The notes beneath the pieces are model-generated. The model did not search any database and was not told the origin of the DNA. It was given only the letters and a program-made list of their open reading frames with translations. The position numbers and the translations under genes are program-made. 64,000 nt of DNA from Conchocele bisecta (lineage: Eukaryota; Mollusca; Bivalvia; Lucinida; Thyasiridae), in assembly GCA_029237695.1 (NCBI GenBank), contig CM055273.1, positions 61,555,968 to 61,619,967 on the forward strand, given 5' to 3'. Below are positions 1-12,129 of the stretch, one piece after another. Numbering within the stretch: position 1 is the first letter of the stretch; each line of letters starts with the position of its first letter.

Positions 1-284
1 GTCTCCTTCGACGATTCTAATGTTTTGTAAAAAAAAAAACAAAAAACATACCTGTATTGATAATTTTTGTCTCATTTGATTGCTTTCTTAATAATAACAC
101 ATGTTTTGACAGCACATGAGATTTATATTTTGTACGAATAATAGCATTATTGTCGAGCCCGCTTGCAGAATGCGATACATATATAGTGATCACAATGACG
201 TCCGGGTGTCCGTGCGTATTTTTAATTGTTGACAGTATTATCAGCGAAAACCGGCGATGTGACATGGAATGAAATGTCGAACCT

Positions 285-1163
285 AGGCATCACGGGACGG
301 TTGAAAATAGCCAAAATTGACTGCTTTTCTGAGGGCGGCGGGTGACTTATAAAAATCACCGCCTCTCACAATCAGTTAAGGAGGCTCTTGCGACAAGTAT
401 TGAAAAATACTCGCAAATGAAGTACACTGCAACTCCATTATAACGCGGTCGCGTATAGCGCGATCTCCATTATAACGCGGGTCTCTCGTGGATCCCAATT
501 TTTTTTTTTAAAAATTGAGAAAAAAGAATAAAAAAAAACAAAGAAAAATAAAAAAATCTCGCTTAAATCGTAAATTTCATTCATCAATATGACTTGCAGC
601 GTAAACAATAGATCACGTGACCCCACATCCTGAGATTATGCACGTATCAACCGCATGAATAGGCAGGACACGTGACCATCGGCATTGTTTATTATCAATT
701 AATCCATTTTAAGCGTCTGTTGATCGCGAGTAGTATACATTGTAATAAGCGTCTGTCTATCGCGAGCACTATACAACGTAATAAGTATGATTTTATAAAT
801 AACTCATATGTTTAATACATTAATACATACAAGTTTGTATGTCATAGGCATTATTAATAATTACTTTAACTTCTGTTCAAATGACATGATTTTATATGGG
901 TCCGTTGCTAATGGAATTCCCACAATAGTTGGTAACCGAAATGCGAATGATACCAGTAACCCGTGCAGTACCAGTACCCGTGCATGTCCCGAAATTTTAT
1001 AACGCGGTCGGATTCAATCGCGGTTTGAAATCTTGGACCCCGACCACCGCGTTATAATGGAGCTGCAGTGTACAAATCGCGTGCCACAATAAAAATTCAG
1101 TAACCGCATCAGATGTGTTCAATTAATTTTTTACAAAGTTACCCCACCCACCTATTTTTGGCC
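285..1163 (+). repeat. Repeat R1, copy 1, split by a TA-type transposon
   Basis: Bases 285-424 and 1071-1163 are near-identical to 1941-2172. An inverted terminus (GTCCCGTGAGACC near 1590) mirrors its start (GGCATCACGGGAC), so R1 may be a larger terminal-inverted-repeat element of about 1.3 kb. Bases 1-284 hold only a rolling-circle-type 5' fragment near 150-215. Confidence 0.8.
425..1070. mobile_element. 646-bp TA-inserting DNA transposon (pogo/Tc1-mariner-like, non-autonomous)
   Basis: Terminal inverted repeats begin CACTGCAACTCCATTATAAC and CACTGCAGCTCCATTATAAC (read inward), 24 nt with one mismatch. They are flanked by TA at 423-424 and 1071-1072. The unoccupied copy of the host repeat at 2079-2080 has a single TA, which proves the insertion and its ends. 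No transposase is encoded. Confidence 0.88.
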
Positions 1164-1940
1164 AAAAATTTCAACACGACTGAATTTATCGGAATTGCTT
1201 TCATGAAAATATGAGGCACAGATACTTTGTTATGTCTTGTTCTATCACTTGTAACACCACACCATTTTCTGAAAATGATTTCAAAGCGGGGTCATAACCA
1301 GCTCAAATTTTCGCTACAAATGCCAGAAAAATACCTTAAATTCTGACGCGAAACCGTACCGGCGAGACAGCATAGCAGGCGACATTTTCCAAGATGTCAA
1401 AATCAACTGGAGCTAACATTCAGTTTCGTAGAATTATGAAATACTCTAAAAAATACACCTAGTCAAGCCTCCCAAAGTCAAGAAATATTCATAAACCTAT
1501 TTTTCTAGACACACTGGTGTAACTTACAGGGTCGGTAGTGAAGTATATAGAAAATCGTCCACCCCCTTTTTAAAGCTAGCTGCCCACTGTCCCGTGAGAC
1601 CTTAAGGGGAAATATTTTTTCCCCGAAACGGCTCGTCTCACTCTATATTGCTAATTTCATAAATTTTACATAAAACGCAAACAAAGAAAAATGTACAAAA
1701 TGAAAGCTGATGTCGAAATGGGGCGCGGATATCGCCCACCCCCGAAATGGCGAAACGCAAAGTTTCATTTCGGTGTATCGACAGCAAAATACCATGCTTA
1801 CCTCCAGCCCTGCTGAACCCTGCATATTTGAGTGCAGTAAACTAAAACTGCTGGATGTTATCTTGGGGACATGTTCTTCTGTCAAACAATACTGGTTAGA
1901 GGTGAAATATGACACCTTGAAATATCAGACTTTTCCCTTA

Positions 1941-2172
1941 AGGCATCACGGGACGGTTGAAAATAGCCAAAATTGACTGCTTTTCTGAGGGCGGCGGGTG
2001 ACTTATAAAAATCACCGCCTCTCACAATCAGTTAAGGAGGCTCTTGCGACAAGTATTGAAAAATACTCGCAAATGAAGTACAAATCGCGTGCCACAATAA
2101 AAATTCAGTAACCGCATCAGATGTGTTCAATTAATTTTTTACAAAGTTACCCCACTCACCTATTTTTAGCCA
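1941..2172 (+). repeat. Repeat R1, copy 2 (unoccupied)
   Basis: Carries the empty TA target (AAATGAAGTACAAATCG) that is filled in copy 1. It ends in diverged sequence near 2172. Bases 1164-1940 show nothing coding that I recognise. Confidence 0.8.
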
Positions 2173-2212
2173 GGTTATTTGAAAAAAAATCCAGGCTATT
2201 GGATTGGCGAAA

Positions 2213-2257
2213 GCCGGGCGGGCGGGCGGGGGGCGGCGGGCGGGCGGGCGGCGGCGT
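2213..2257 (+). repeat. G-rich (GGGC)n tract
   Basis: Runs of GGGCGGGCGG and GGCGGCGG in AT-rich surroundings; a possible G-quadruplex former and a likely sequencing or assembly weak point. Confidence 0.7.
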
Positions 2258-2268
2258 CCACAATCAAT

Positions 2269-2860
2269 GTTAAGTTTTCGTGTTTGAGTCCATTTCTTTG
2301 TTACTGTACCACCTAGGACCACCAAACTTTCACAGCTTCATAATCAAGGGGTGCCCACCACATATCACTATCCAACATGTTACTTTTTTTTTTATCTTGA
2401 CCCATTTTTTCCGCGTAGTCGACTTAGCAATTTTCAATTGTTAAGTTTTCGCGTTTACAATGTTAAGTTTTCGTGTTTAAGTCCATTTCTTTGGTACTGT
2501 ACCACCTAGGACCACCAAACTTTCACAGCTTCATAATCAAGTGGTGCCCACCACATATCACTATCCAACATGTTACTTTTTTTTTTAACTTCACCCATTT
2601 TTTCCGCGCAGTCGACTTAGCCATTTTCAATGTTAGGTTTTCGCGTTTACAATGTTAAGTTTTCATGTTTAAGTCCATTTCTTTGGTTACTGTACCACCT
2701 AGGTGGACCACCAAACTTTCACAGCTTCATAACCAAGGGGTGCCTACCACATACAACTATCCAACATGTGACAATTTTTTTACCTTCACCTATTATTTCT
2801 ACGTAATTGACTTAGCCATTTTCAACGTTAACTTTTTAACGTACGTCTGGTTAAAGTTTT
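2269..2860 (+). repeat. Three tandem copies of a ~190-bp repeat
   Basis: Copies start near 2269, 2463 and 2655, each with GTTAAGTTTTCGTGTTTAAG then TACTGTACCACCTAGGACC and a CCAACATGTTAC block. They lead straight into the 148-bp array. Confidence 0.85.
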
Positions 2861-2864
2861 TTGG

Positions 2865-4720
2865 TTAAAACTTTTTCGTTATACTATATCTCTGCAACTG
2901 CTTCGCCCATTACCTTGAAACATCACATGGGTGTTTATCATCATCCATATTTTCATTCTAACCCCCAACCGTGCGGCCCCTGTGCCCAATGTCAAGGTCA
3001 AATTACTTTGAATTTTTTTGTTAAAGTTTTTTCGTGTACTATATCTCTGCAACTGCTTCACCCAATACCTTGATACTTCACATGGGTGTTTATCATCATT
3101 GTCGCACCTGCTTGCGGAAAGCGCGATCCTGTGCCCAATGTCAAGGTCAAATTACTTTGAATTTTTTGTTAAAGTTTTTTTGTGTACTATATCTCTGCAA
3201 CTGCTTCACCCAATATCTTGATACTTCACATGGGTGTTTATCATCATTGTCGCACCTGCTTGCGGAAAGCGCGATCCTGTGCCCAATGTCAAGGTCAAAT
3301 TACTTTGAATTTTTTTGTTAAAGTTTTTTCGTGTACTATATCTCTGCAACTGCTTCACCAATACCTTGATACTTCACATGGGTGTTTATCATCATTGTCG
3401 CACCTGCTTGCGGAAAGCGCGATCCTGTGCCCAATGTCAAGGTCAAATTACTTTGAATTTTTTTGTTAAAGTTTTTTTGTGTACTATATCTCTGCAACTG
3501 CTTCACCCAATATCTTGATACTTCACATGGGTGTTTATCATCATTGTCGCACCTGCTTGCGGAAAGCGCGATCCTGTGCCAATGTCAAGGTCAAATTACT
3601 TTGAATTTTTTTGTTAAAGTTTTTTCGTGTACTATATCTCTGCAACTGCTTCACCCAATACCTTGATACTTCACATGGGTGTTTATCATCATTGTCGCAC
3701 CTGCTTGCGGAAAGCGCGATCCTGTGCCCAATGTCAAGGTCAAATTACTTTGAATTTTTTTGTTAAAGTTTCTTGATACTTCACATGGGTGTTTATCATC
3801 ATTGTCGCACCTGCTTGCGGAAAGCGCGATCCTGTGCCCAATGTCAAGGTCAAATTACTTTGAATTTTTTTGTTAAAGTTTTTTCGTGTACTATATCTCT
3901 GCAACTGCTTCACCCAATACCTTGATACTTCACATGGGTGTTTATCATCATTGTCGCACCTGCTTGCGGAAAGCACGATCCTGTGCCCAATGTCAAGGTC
4001 AAATTACTTTGAATTTTTTTGTTAAAGTTTTTTCGTGTACTATATCTGCAACTGCTTCACCCAATACCTTGATACTTCACATGGGTTTTTATCATCATTG
4101 TCGCACCTGCTTGCAGAAAGCGCGATCCTGTGCCCAATGTCAAGGTCAAATTACTTTGAATTTTTTGTTAAAGTTTTTTCGTGTACTATATCTCTGCAAC
4201 TGCTTCACCCAATACCTTGATACTTCACATGGGTGTTTATCATCATTGTTGCACCATGCTTGCGGAAAGCGCGATCCTGTGCCAATGTCAAGGTCAAATT
4301 ACTTTGACTTTTTTTGTTAAAGTTTTTTCGTGTACTATATCTCTGCAACTGCTTCACCCAATACCTTGATACTTCACATGGGTGTTTATCATCATTGTCG
4401 CACCTGCTTGCAGAAAGCGCGATCCTGTGCCCTATGTCAAGTTCAAATTACTTTGAATTTTTTTGTTGAAGTTTTTTTTTCGTGTACTATATCTCTGCAA
4501 CTGCTTCACCCAATACCTTGATACTTCACATGGGTGTTTATCATCATTGTCACACCTGCTTGCGGAAAGCGCGATATCGTCGGCATTTTGGCATACGTCC
4601 GTCCGTTCGTCCGTGTGTCCGGTTAAAGTTTTTTGGTTAAAGTTTTTCCATCTACTATATCTATTTTTTTAGTGTCCATGCCTCGCCCCAAGGCGCGACA
4701 TGCAGGCCACGGCCATCTAG
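2865..4720 (+). repeat. 148-bp satellite array (12 copies) ending in a rolling-circle-like 3' terminus
   Basis: The block CTTCACATGGGTGTTTATCA recurs 12 times from 2922 to 4523 at about 148-nt spacing, with one shortened unit near 3770. The 3' end (4695-4720) carries GGCGCGACATG, a short palindrome and a terminal CTAG followed by T, like other elements in this window. The copies contain GCACCTGCTTGCGGAAAGCG, the head motif of family D elements. Confidence 0.85.
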
Positions 4721-4894
4721 TCTACAAAAAGTGTATAATTATGTTATCCAAGTGTCTATGCTTGGAAAAAACCTGGCCTTCGTGGCTTTGCCTCGTTTCT
4801 TGTTGTAGTCGAGCTATGCTGTTCTCCTACAGCTCTTGTTTAATGGGGCATAACAGGATTTAGCTCTCAAGTAGCATGGGGCCGAAAAATGTAC

Positions 4895-4995
4895 AGGAGG
4901 GCCAAGCCATGTAATGTCGGCATTCCGGTAAGGATGAAAGCCGATCATTAAATTACCCATCGCTTGCTTCCAACCAACCACCCACCATGGACTGA
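4895..4995 (-). mobile_element. SINE family 1 fragment (head region)
   Basis: Antisense match to the SINE head (CATTCCGGTAAGGATGAA, TTAAATTACCCATCGCTTGC). Bases 5000-5580 show A/T runs but no gene. Confidence 0.6.
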
Positions 4996-5579
4996 GACGA
5001 ACGCCGTACTTAACCAGAATATGAATAAACATACCAGAAGTAGACATTATCACATTGTTTAATTGATATTTATGTCACAATGTTAGCATGCATTCCTACA
5101 TTTTAAGTACATTTTGTTATACCGTATGTCCTAAATTTCCTATGTTGTGCAGAACGTGAATTTTATTTTTTGCTAATCTCCTACCCTAATTTTTCCTCGA
5201 TTTTTATTTTTATTTTTTTTCGTGCACCAAATTAAAAAAAAAAAAGTCAATAAACCAAGTCATTAAAAAAAAAAGGCCTATTGATACTGTCCCGCATGTA
5301 AAATATAAACCTGAAACATAATAAAATGTCTGCTGTGCCCCGCCCTCCCCCCAGAACCAAATCCACTGTACCATTTATTTTATCCGTGCGAATAGTCGTT
5401 TACGAATGTCTATAGACGTTTTTTGTTGCATCTCCTTGAGTAGACTCGGGGTCGCCGAAACAAGCAGTTTCACATCGATTTGAATTTAAGAAAATAGACT
5501 AATAATGAGCCTGGATCTCTGGTTCACAATAGTGTCGCATCGCCGTTTTTTTTCCCACAATTATTGATTTGAAAATCAG

Positions 5580-6045
5580 TAATATTTTCCGTAAATGACG
5601 TAGATTGTGACAACAAATTCAGAGGTAAAGGAGAATTCAATTCCGGCTCGCGTGAGCTCTGAAGTTTGTGTCAACTTTCGCCATAATTGATAGGCCTCGT
5701 CTTATCCGATTTCTTTGCTCAAAATCAATATGGGCAAAAACGGCCGATGCAATAAGGGTGGAAATTGTAGATTTGGGATCATTAACTTGAACGGTACTCG
5801 AAACAACTGCCATGTGGTGGGTTACTAGAGTTTTGTATCGAGTTGGACCCATTTTTTTCCTGCTGAGAGTCTGAATCGCTCCCGCTAAATCCTGGAGTTC
5901 AAATCGAATACACCCGAAGACTGGTTTCCAGCCGTTATCGGTGAAATACAGCGAGACATTGTCCGCAGCTAGAGCCGGGACCAGACTTTGTAAACATTGA
6001 ATGGCCGACCACACAGATCATCGGCGATGATTTTGTGATTGTTTA
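5580..6045. other. Unassigned inverted-repeat region with a 125-codon minus-strand open frame (5637-6014)
   Basis: The open frame (MWSAIQCLQSLVPALAAD start) has no family I recognise. Its 3' end (AKVDTNFRAHAS) lies in an inverted repeat (GTGACAACAAATTCAGAG against CTGAAGTTTGTGTCAAC) similar to MITE E termini elsewhere in the window. It may be mobile-element DNA rather than a gene. Confidence 0.25.
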
Positions 6046-6149
6046 CATGAACAAATTAGCAGTACGCGACAGACTGAAAATACATTTGAGGAGTACGCTA
6101 CCGGACATTTTAATTGCTTTTTGCCGTTTTGGTACACATTGTCTCTGAT

Positions 6150-6220
6150 TTTAATTGGGTTTTTCCAGTTTTTAATTGCGTATTTACGCAAATACGCACC
6201 TTATCTGGACCTCTGACTTC
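6150..6220 (+). mobile_element. MITE A terminal fragment
   Basis: Contains TTTACGCAAATACGCACCTT and ATCTGGACCTC, the right end of MITE A. Confidence 0.6.
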
Positions 6221-6221
6221 T

Positions 6222-6365
6222 ATATCACTTTAAGGATTAGTTAAATATTTAAACACAGCATACTTCTGAACAACTGCCACACATCCATGCTGCCCTTAAT
6301 ATGACCTTCACAACTTTGAATGTTTTCACACGTTAAGAAGTTCGCCAGAGTTGCTCATTTCTTCG
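6222..6365 (+). repeat. Fragment of the ~165-bp array seen at 24.7-25.2 kb, running into a SINE 1 fragment
   Basis: Shares CCACACATCCATGCTGCCCT and the CACACGTTAAGAAGTTCGCC block. A SINE family 1 head fragment (GGGTAACCGGTGGGAGCATG) follows to about 6540. Confidence 0.6.
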
Positions 6366-6689
6366 TGGGTAACCGGTGGGAGCATGCGATGGGTAAGTTA
6401 ACAATCGAGATTCTTCCTTACCGGAATCCCGACCGGAGACCTAGTTTGGCCCTCGTGTACGTCTTTGGCTTTCTTGTATGTGATAGTTGTACCCCTTATC
6501 TGAGTAATATGATTAATCGTAATCGAACCCGTTCGTTTCAATCAAAACATGTTATAAATACACCAAACAGCTCTATTCATTAACACATTATAATCTTGAC
6601 ATGAACATCTTTGTGCAAACAATAATTGAGCTACTTACTATCAAGTGGTGCATGTATAATATCCGGTTTAAGATCTCGGCACAAGAAAC

Positions 6690-7480
6690 ATTTCTGTTTT
6701 TCCCCTAAATTTTAAAAATTGAATAACTCCTAAACCAATCAAGATATCTTGATGAAACAACTTCCATTGTTTTGCATTTTTTCAATACCTTTAATTTGAT
6801 ACCAAACACTCCATAATGTACACTTTTGTTTTGGAAAAAATATCCACTACTTTCAAAATCGGCAATATTTTTTTAGAAAATGTGTTATTTCTCGAAATAA
6901 AAACTTGAATAACTTCTTAACCAATCAAGATATCTTGATGAAACAACTTCCATTGTTTTGCATTCTTCAATACATACCTTTAATTTGATACCAAACACTC
7001 CATACTGCACACTTTTGTATGCACACTTTTTCTGAAAAAATATCAGCTAAATTCAAAAACAAATTATTATTTTTATGCCACTGGGTTTCGAAGAAACGGG
7101 TGGCATATAGTGTTTGGACCGTCCGTCCGTCTCCGTCCGTCCGTCTGTCACACTTTTCGGTTAACCACTTTGTCACAGTTTCTCAACATTTCTTGTTTAC
7201 AATTATTTTTATTTCTCGAAATTAAAAATTGAATAACTTCTTAACCAATCAATATATCTGGATGAAACAACTTTCATTGTTTTGCATTCTTCAATACCTT
7301 TAATTGAATACACTCCATACTACACATTTAAAAAAATCAAAAAATCTTTAAATTCAAAATCGGCAGAAAATGGTCAGAAAAGTTCTCCAATTTCAATTGA
7401 ATAACTTCTTAACTAATCAAGATATCGTGATGAAATAACTTGCATTGTACAACTACATTCCTCAGCTTTAATTTGAAAAA
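6690..7480 (+). repeat. ~190-bp tandem repeats with an embedded rolling-circle 5' end
   Basis: About four units share CCAATCAAGATATCTTGATG and AACAACTTCCATTGTTTTGC. At 7074-7200 they are interrupted by ATGCCACTGGGTTTCGAAGA with its hairpin and a GTCCGTCC run, the 5' end of the element family also seen at 49982. Confidence 0.75.
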
Positions 7481-7488
7481 ACTCTGAC

Positions 7489-7800
7489 ATCCCTACCAAT
7501 TGAAATCAGAAGTAGTGAGTATCGAAAAGCAATTACAATTTTGTGGTTCATTTATCATGCTGCAGAAAACAATAAACAGACCACAAATATAGCATAGTTT
7601 TCTTATTTTCCATGAAGCACATCTTGGTATTTCATTAGAATTGTCTCCAAGGAGACAATTCTAATGAAATGCCAAGACATGTTTTCATTTCGAAGCAAAG
7701 TATTCAATATTTTATTTTACCCAATTAAAATTTCGAAATACCCAATTGCTTCAGAAATGATGGAGTGAAAATACTCAATAACTAATTCCTTATCTGGAGC
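7489..7800 (-). mobile_element. MITE A copy (one end truncated)
   Basis: Contains the central hairpin ATTAGAATTGTCTCC/GGAGACAATTCTAAT and ends in CCTTATCTGGAGCACTG. Bases 7801-8815 hold no gene or repeat that I can identify. Confidence 0.75.
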
Positions 7801-8817
7801 ACTGAGTAACATTGCATATGATATTAGTAAAATTTGTATAGAAGGAATTCATAGGATGTATATATTTAGAAACCAGGAAGTAGCTAATAAAAGAAATTAG
7901 ATCTAGATAAATTTTTCATGACGTACTTCGCTTTAGTATTTAGGTGTGATACAGTAGAATTGTGTTCTTACATGTTGTTAACTTGAAATATATAGTCATA
8001 TAATGTTTGATACATGTGTAATAATTGTGTATGTCCATTGTGAATGTTTATGTCTATATCAATGTTTTATGTTAGTTCACATCAAGCCTTTGTATTAGGT
8101 TTTTAAGCCATTAAATTAAATTTGATTTGATTTCAGTGTATCCCAGTTTGAATGTGTATTTCCAAAGATTACGTTCACTTCGGCTAATTCTGCGCATCAG
8201 CTAATGTGCAATTCACGTCAAATAATGCTTCGCATACAAATGATACATGTATGTCATAATGAATTATGTTGATTTTGGAATAAATCAGCTGATGAAATGC
8301 TACACTACGTCACACTTTTATCACGTTTCAATACTTTTGTAAAAATTTATTAAGAATATGGTCAAAACATATTTGTCAAAATGTGTCCAATCGTTAGACA
8401 CAGTTGATGGAATAGGATATTATAGCAATCTTGCCTACTAAATTAATAGTTCAACTAAGAAACAAACCTGTCATTATGTCACTGGATAGTACTGCTTCAA
8501 GTTTAGTACCTAGTTTGCCAAGTTGATCCAGTATGCTTTTTGCCATTTTTGTTTACACTACGAGATGTGCAGAATTTTCAGAAAACTGTGATGTTGAAAA
8601 CACACAGAGGTAACTTCATACAAATTACATTACACAATTTACGTCGTTTACTAACATAAGAACGTTATGACATTTAACCTGCTCAGACTTCATGACATTT
8701 AACCTGCAGACTTCTTTGAACTGCCTTGAATGTTCAGGGAATTTGGACTGAATATTGTGGTATTAAAGGTACATGCCAACTCAGTAGGCACAACATGTTC
8801 TTTATAGGAATTAAATA

Positions 8818-10292
8818 CCGTAAATATTCTAATAGACGCCCGGGTAATAGACGCCCGCCGGGTAATAGATGCCCGGGCGTCTATTAGAATCACCGCTGGC
8901 TCCGAAGTCCTGGGTGGGCGTTTAATAGAGGCAGTTGTTATTCAGCAAAGGGAAAATGATAAAAAATATACGATTTTTTACTATTTGAAAAAAACATAAC
9001 GAAGGGACATTACTCTAACGTCTGCCGGACTTGATTGTGCTGTCAGTCAGTTTATGAACATTTTGGACCAAGATATTTCGGCTCACTTTGGGCATTATGG
9101 TACAGTCGGTAAAAATGTTAAAGTACTGGTAATGAATATATCAAGTCAGCGGCAATCATGAATGCTGATCAGATTTACGCCTACGGACGTTTCGGACCAT
9201 GGATGTTTCGGCCCATGGATGTTTCGCAGGCATGAGAATATTCAGCTGATTTCAGATGATTTTGTCATAATTTGTGTTTTCAAAATGATTCGGAATCGAT
9301 CTGGTATGCTCAAATTGGATACTTTAACAAGTGGATTGAGGGGGTTTCAGTGGATTTTCAGATGTTTTTCAGCGACAGCTATTCTCATGCCTGGTTTCGG
9401 GCCGTATCAGTGTGATTAATTTCGGCCCACGGCCATGTCCAGAACAAGCCATATTTATTTTTGCTCATCTCCTAGGAAATATCGGCCAACAATCCAACAT
9501 GATGTCAATTTCACCCATATTATACGAGATGGGTTCGAGATGCTTTGAAAATGGCGTCTCCTTAACCGTGTAAATTCTGATCGCCCCGTGTCCGTGCAAA
9601 TAGCTACTGCTGATGAGGAATTTACTGTGACACCGGACACAGTCGAAATTCGCTTCCACTTTTGAAAATGAAAGTAGCAATTATGTTTTTTCCGCGATTT
9701 TCAAGGAAGTTGCCTTCGAAATAATGGAAAGAAAAAAATCTAGTTGGACAATTAGCTCTGATTTTGTTTCAAGTTAGTACTGGGCGTTTATTAGAGGTCA
9801 CTAATTTTGTGAAACACGTAAAAAGTGGGGGGGTGGCAGGGCTCCAGATAAGGAATTAGTAATTGAGTATTGTTACTCCATCATTTCTGAAGCAATTGGG
9901 TACTTCAAAATTTTAATTGGGTAAATTAAAATCACACTACTGTTTACACATCAACAGACAGCAATTATTGAATAGTTTGTTTAGAAATGAAAACATGTCT
10001 TGGCATTTCATTAGAATTGTTTGAGATTGGCATTTCATTAGAATTGTTCGAGACAATTCTAATGAAATACCAAGATGTGTTTTCATGGAAAATTAAGAAA
10101 AATATGCTATATTTGTGGTCTGTTTATTGTTTTCTGCAGCATGATAAAGGTACCACAATTGTTCTCATTGCTTTCTGATACTCACTACTTCTGGGGTTTT
10201 GTTTAATTGGCTATTTACGCAAATACGCAGCTTATCTGGAGCCCTGGGGTAGGCATCTATTAGAGCATGGGCGTCTATTAGGATCTTTACGG
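8818..10292. mobile_element. 1475-bp TA-inserting DNA element with CCGTAAATATT termini
   Basis: Left end CCGTAAATATTCTAATAGAC, right end GGGCGTCTATTAGGATCTTT then ACGG. TA flanks lie at 8816-8817 and 10293-10294. The related host repeat at about 60.48 kb (TTTATAGGAATTAAA then AAGTATAATTG) lacks the insertion. There is no transposase frame. MITE A is nested at 9837-10245. Confidence 0.8.
9837..10245 (+). mobile_element. MITE A, complete copy nested in the TA element
   Basis: Terminal inverted repeat CAGGGCTCCAGATAAG at the left, CTTATCTGGAGCCCTG at the right. The centre contains the ATTAGAATTGT hairpin with a small duplication. Confidence 0.85.
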
Positions 10293-10294
10293 TA

Positions 10295-10800
10295 AGTGTA
10301 CAATTATGCACTATTCCACCAGTTCTAAAAATTACAAGTGCCCGCTATACAGATATAATAATTTATTAATATTTATTGTAATGATTGACGCGCGGTGGTA
10401 TCAGGCATTTTTCATATGCAAATGAGGCATAATATTTTTTAATTGTGTATACTAATTAAATGCGTCACCAGAAAAAATAATATTTTCCACGATTATAAAG
10501 TATGATCATTGCACATCAAAAAATAAATACAGAGGATAAATAGTAATGTCCATTAACATTTTAAGGAAACACGGTTATCGCCCCTGAGTGTGAAAATTTA
10601 CGTCTGATATAAAATATATAATAATGCCAATCAATACGTTCGGTAATTGTGTAATAGTAAGATATATTTGGCTTCAATGATGATTGCTTCGCAAGAGTGA
10701 TGTGAATATAAGATACGTGAATCTTCTCTTGTTACTGTATACTATATGATACATTGAGTTGCCATGTCCGCCATCTTTGTACATGTATATATACAAACCA
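10295..10800 (+). repeat. Dispersed repeat host of the TA element
   Basis: ACTATTCCACCAGTTCTAAA, GTGCCCGCTATACAGATA and GGTTATCGCCCCTGA recur near 55.95-57.17 kb and 60.46-60.8 kb. The continuation to 11230 shows nothing coding. Confidence 0.6.
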
Positions 10801-11254
10801 TCATACAGTTTCACCACTTTGAGTGTTTGACACATACATCAAATAATACGAGAGAAAAACTAATAAAAATTGGTGCAATACATTATAGACAGATATGACC
10901 ACAGTGTGCTATAGATATTATGCCATCAAACTTTTCAACAGGCGAGATATCTGTGTATTCCATCAATTTTGAATAAATTTCAATGTGTAAACTTATCAAT
11001 CGGATCACAGCCTATTGTTAGTGTACGTGTTACCGTAGGTAAAGCCATATTTACTCGAATAGTAGGCAAGTAGAGACCAGTGACAATACACTCTGTGACT
11101 CAGATAACTGCTTACATGTCACTGGATTTATACAGTATGGTAATACAGGATCTACAACAATTTATCTTACTGTTACGCAGCTGTTACTGGATTTCCAAAA
11201 AAAAAATAACATGGGTCAACAAACTCTTCAGAAATCAGACTTTGTATATAAGTG

Positions 11255-11583
11255 GGTGGCATGGCAGGTTGGAGTATGTGATGAGTAATTTAACAATCGG
11301 GGTTCATCCTTACCGGAAGTCCGACTGGAGACCTGGTTTGGCCCTCGCATACATGTACGTCTTTGGCATTTTGTATGTGACAGTTGAATATGGTTATACC
11401 CCTTATGTGAATATTACGATTATTCGTAATCCTATTTAGGGGAAGGGGCCAAGTGACTTTGGTGTGGTATGGACCTGGCTCCAGGTCAGGTTATTCTAAT
11501 TTCAGGGCTGAATATATTTTTAACTTACTTACTCGACCTTACTGTTGATAGGCCGTTAAACACCAATAAACAAACAATAAACA
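11255..11583 (+). mobile_element. SINE family 1, target duplication present
   Basis: Head GGGTGGCATGGCAGGTTGGA, tail CACCAATAAACAAACAATAA. Flanked by GACTTTGTATATAAGTG and GACTGTGTATATAAGTG (17 nt, one mismatch). Confidence 0.88.
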
Positions 11584-11808
11584 GACTGTGTATATAAGTG
11601 TGATGAAAACAACCCATAGGACGCTGTTCCTTAATGTTGCTGGAATATACTGCACCAAATTGTATTTATTATATCATATTATTTGTGGTAGATAATGTGT
11701 CGAACGCCACCAGAGGTTAAACTGACTGATGGCTTGTATGCACTAAGATGGCCGACATAGCAACTCCATGCACCATATAGTATACAGTAACAAGCTAATG
11801 GTCACATA

Positions 11809-11889
11809 TATCGATGGTCTAGTAACATAAGGTCGTAACTGCTATGCTGTAGCATAGCAGTTACGACCTTCTGTTACTAGACCATCGAT
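11809..11889. mobile_element. 81-bp near-perfect palindrome MITE (family P)
   Basis: The arms begin ATCGATGGTCTAGTAACATA on both strands and meet at GCTATGCTGTAGCATAGC. A second copy sits at 25300-25383. Confidence 0.85.
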
Positions 11890-11899
11890 ATGTCATCAC

Positions 11900-12105
11900 A
11901 TTTAGGAGCCAATTATGAACAAGAACCAACCATCTCATCAGGATCTGCACTTTTTGCAAGTAATTTCTAGAAACAAGACACTCCCTTTTCATTAATGGCC
12001 TGGTCTGAAAATTATTTTGTGACAATTAATTTGGTTGGAAAACTAACATATCACACTGTCAATTCCAGTTACTTAGAGGTGACAGGTTTATTGTTCAAGA
12101 CATGC
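11900..12105 (+). mobile_element. TTAA-family-2 MITE remnant immediately before KMT5 exon 1
   Basis: Resembles 54271-54485: CATCTCATCAGGATCTGCAC, TTAATGGCCTGGTCTGAAAA and CTTAGAGGTGACAGG. It is degraded at both ends and finishes about 12 nt before the exon 1 acceptor. Confidence 0.6.
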
Positions 12106-12129
12106 CTGTATTTCAGTAGACCAGCGACA

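Noticed and set aside
3018..4521. Overlapping open frames of 60-144 codons (e.g. 3886-4320) as a repeat protein family
   Set aside because: They are the 148-bp satellite read in different frames; unit length is not a multiple of three, and there is no start or splice context.
9162..9419. 85-codon open frame in the 8818-10292 element as a transposase
   Set aside because: It is short, with repeated GGATGTTTCGG-type words and no DDE or DNA-binding motif.
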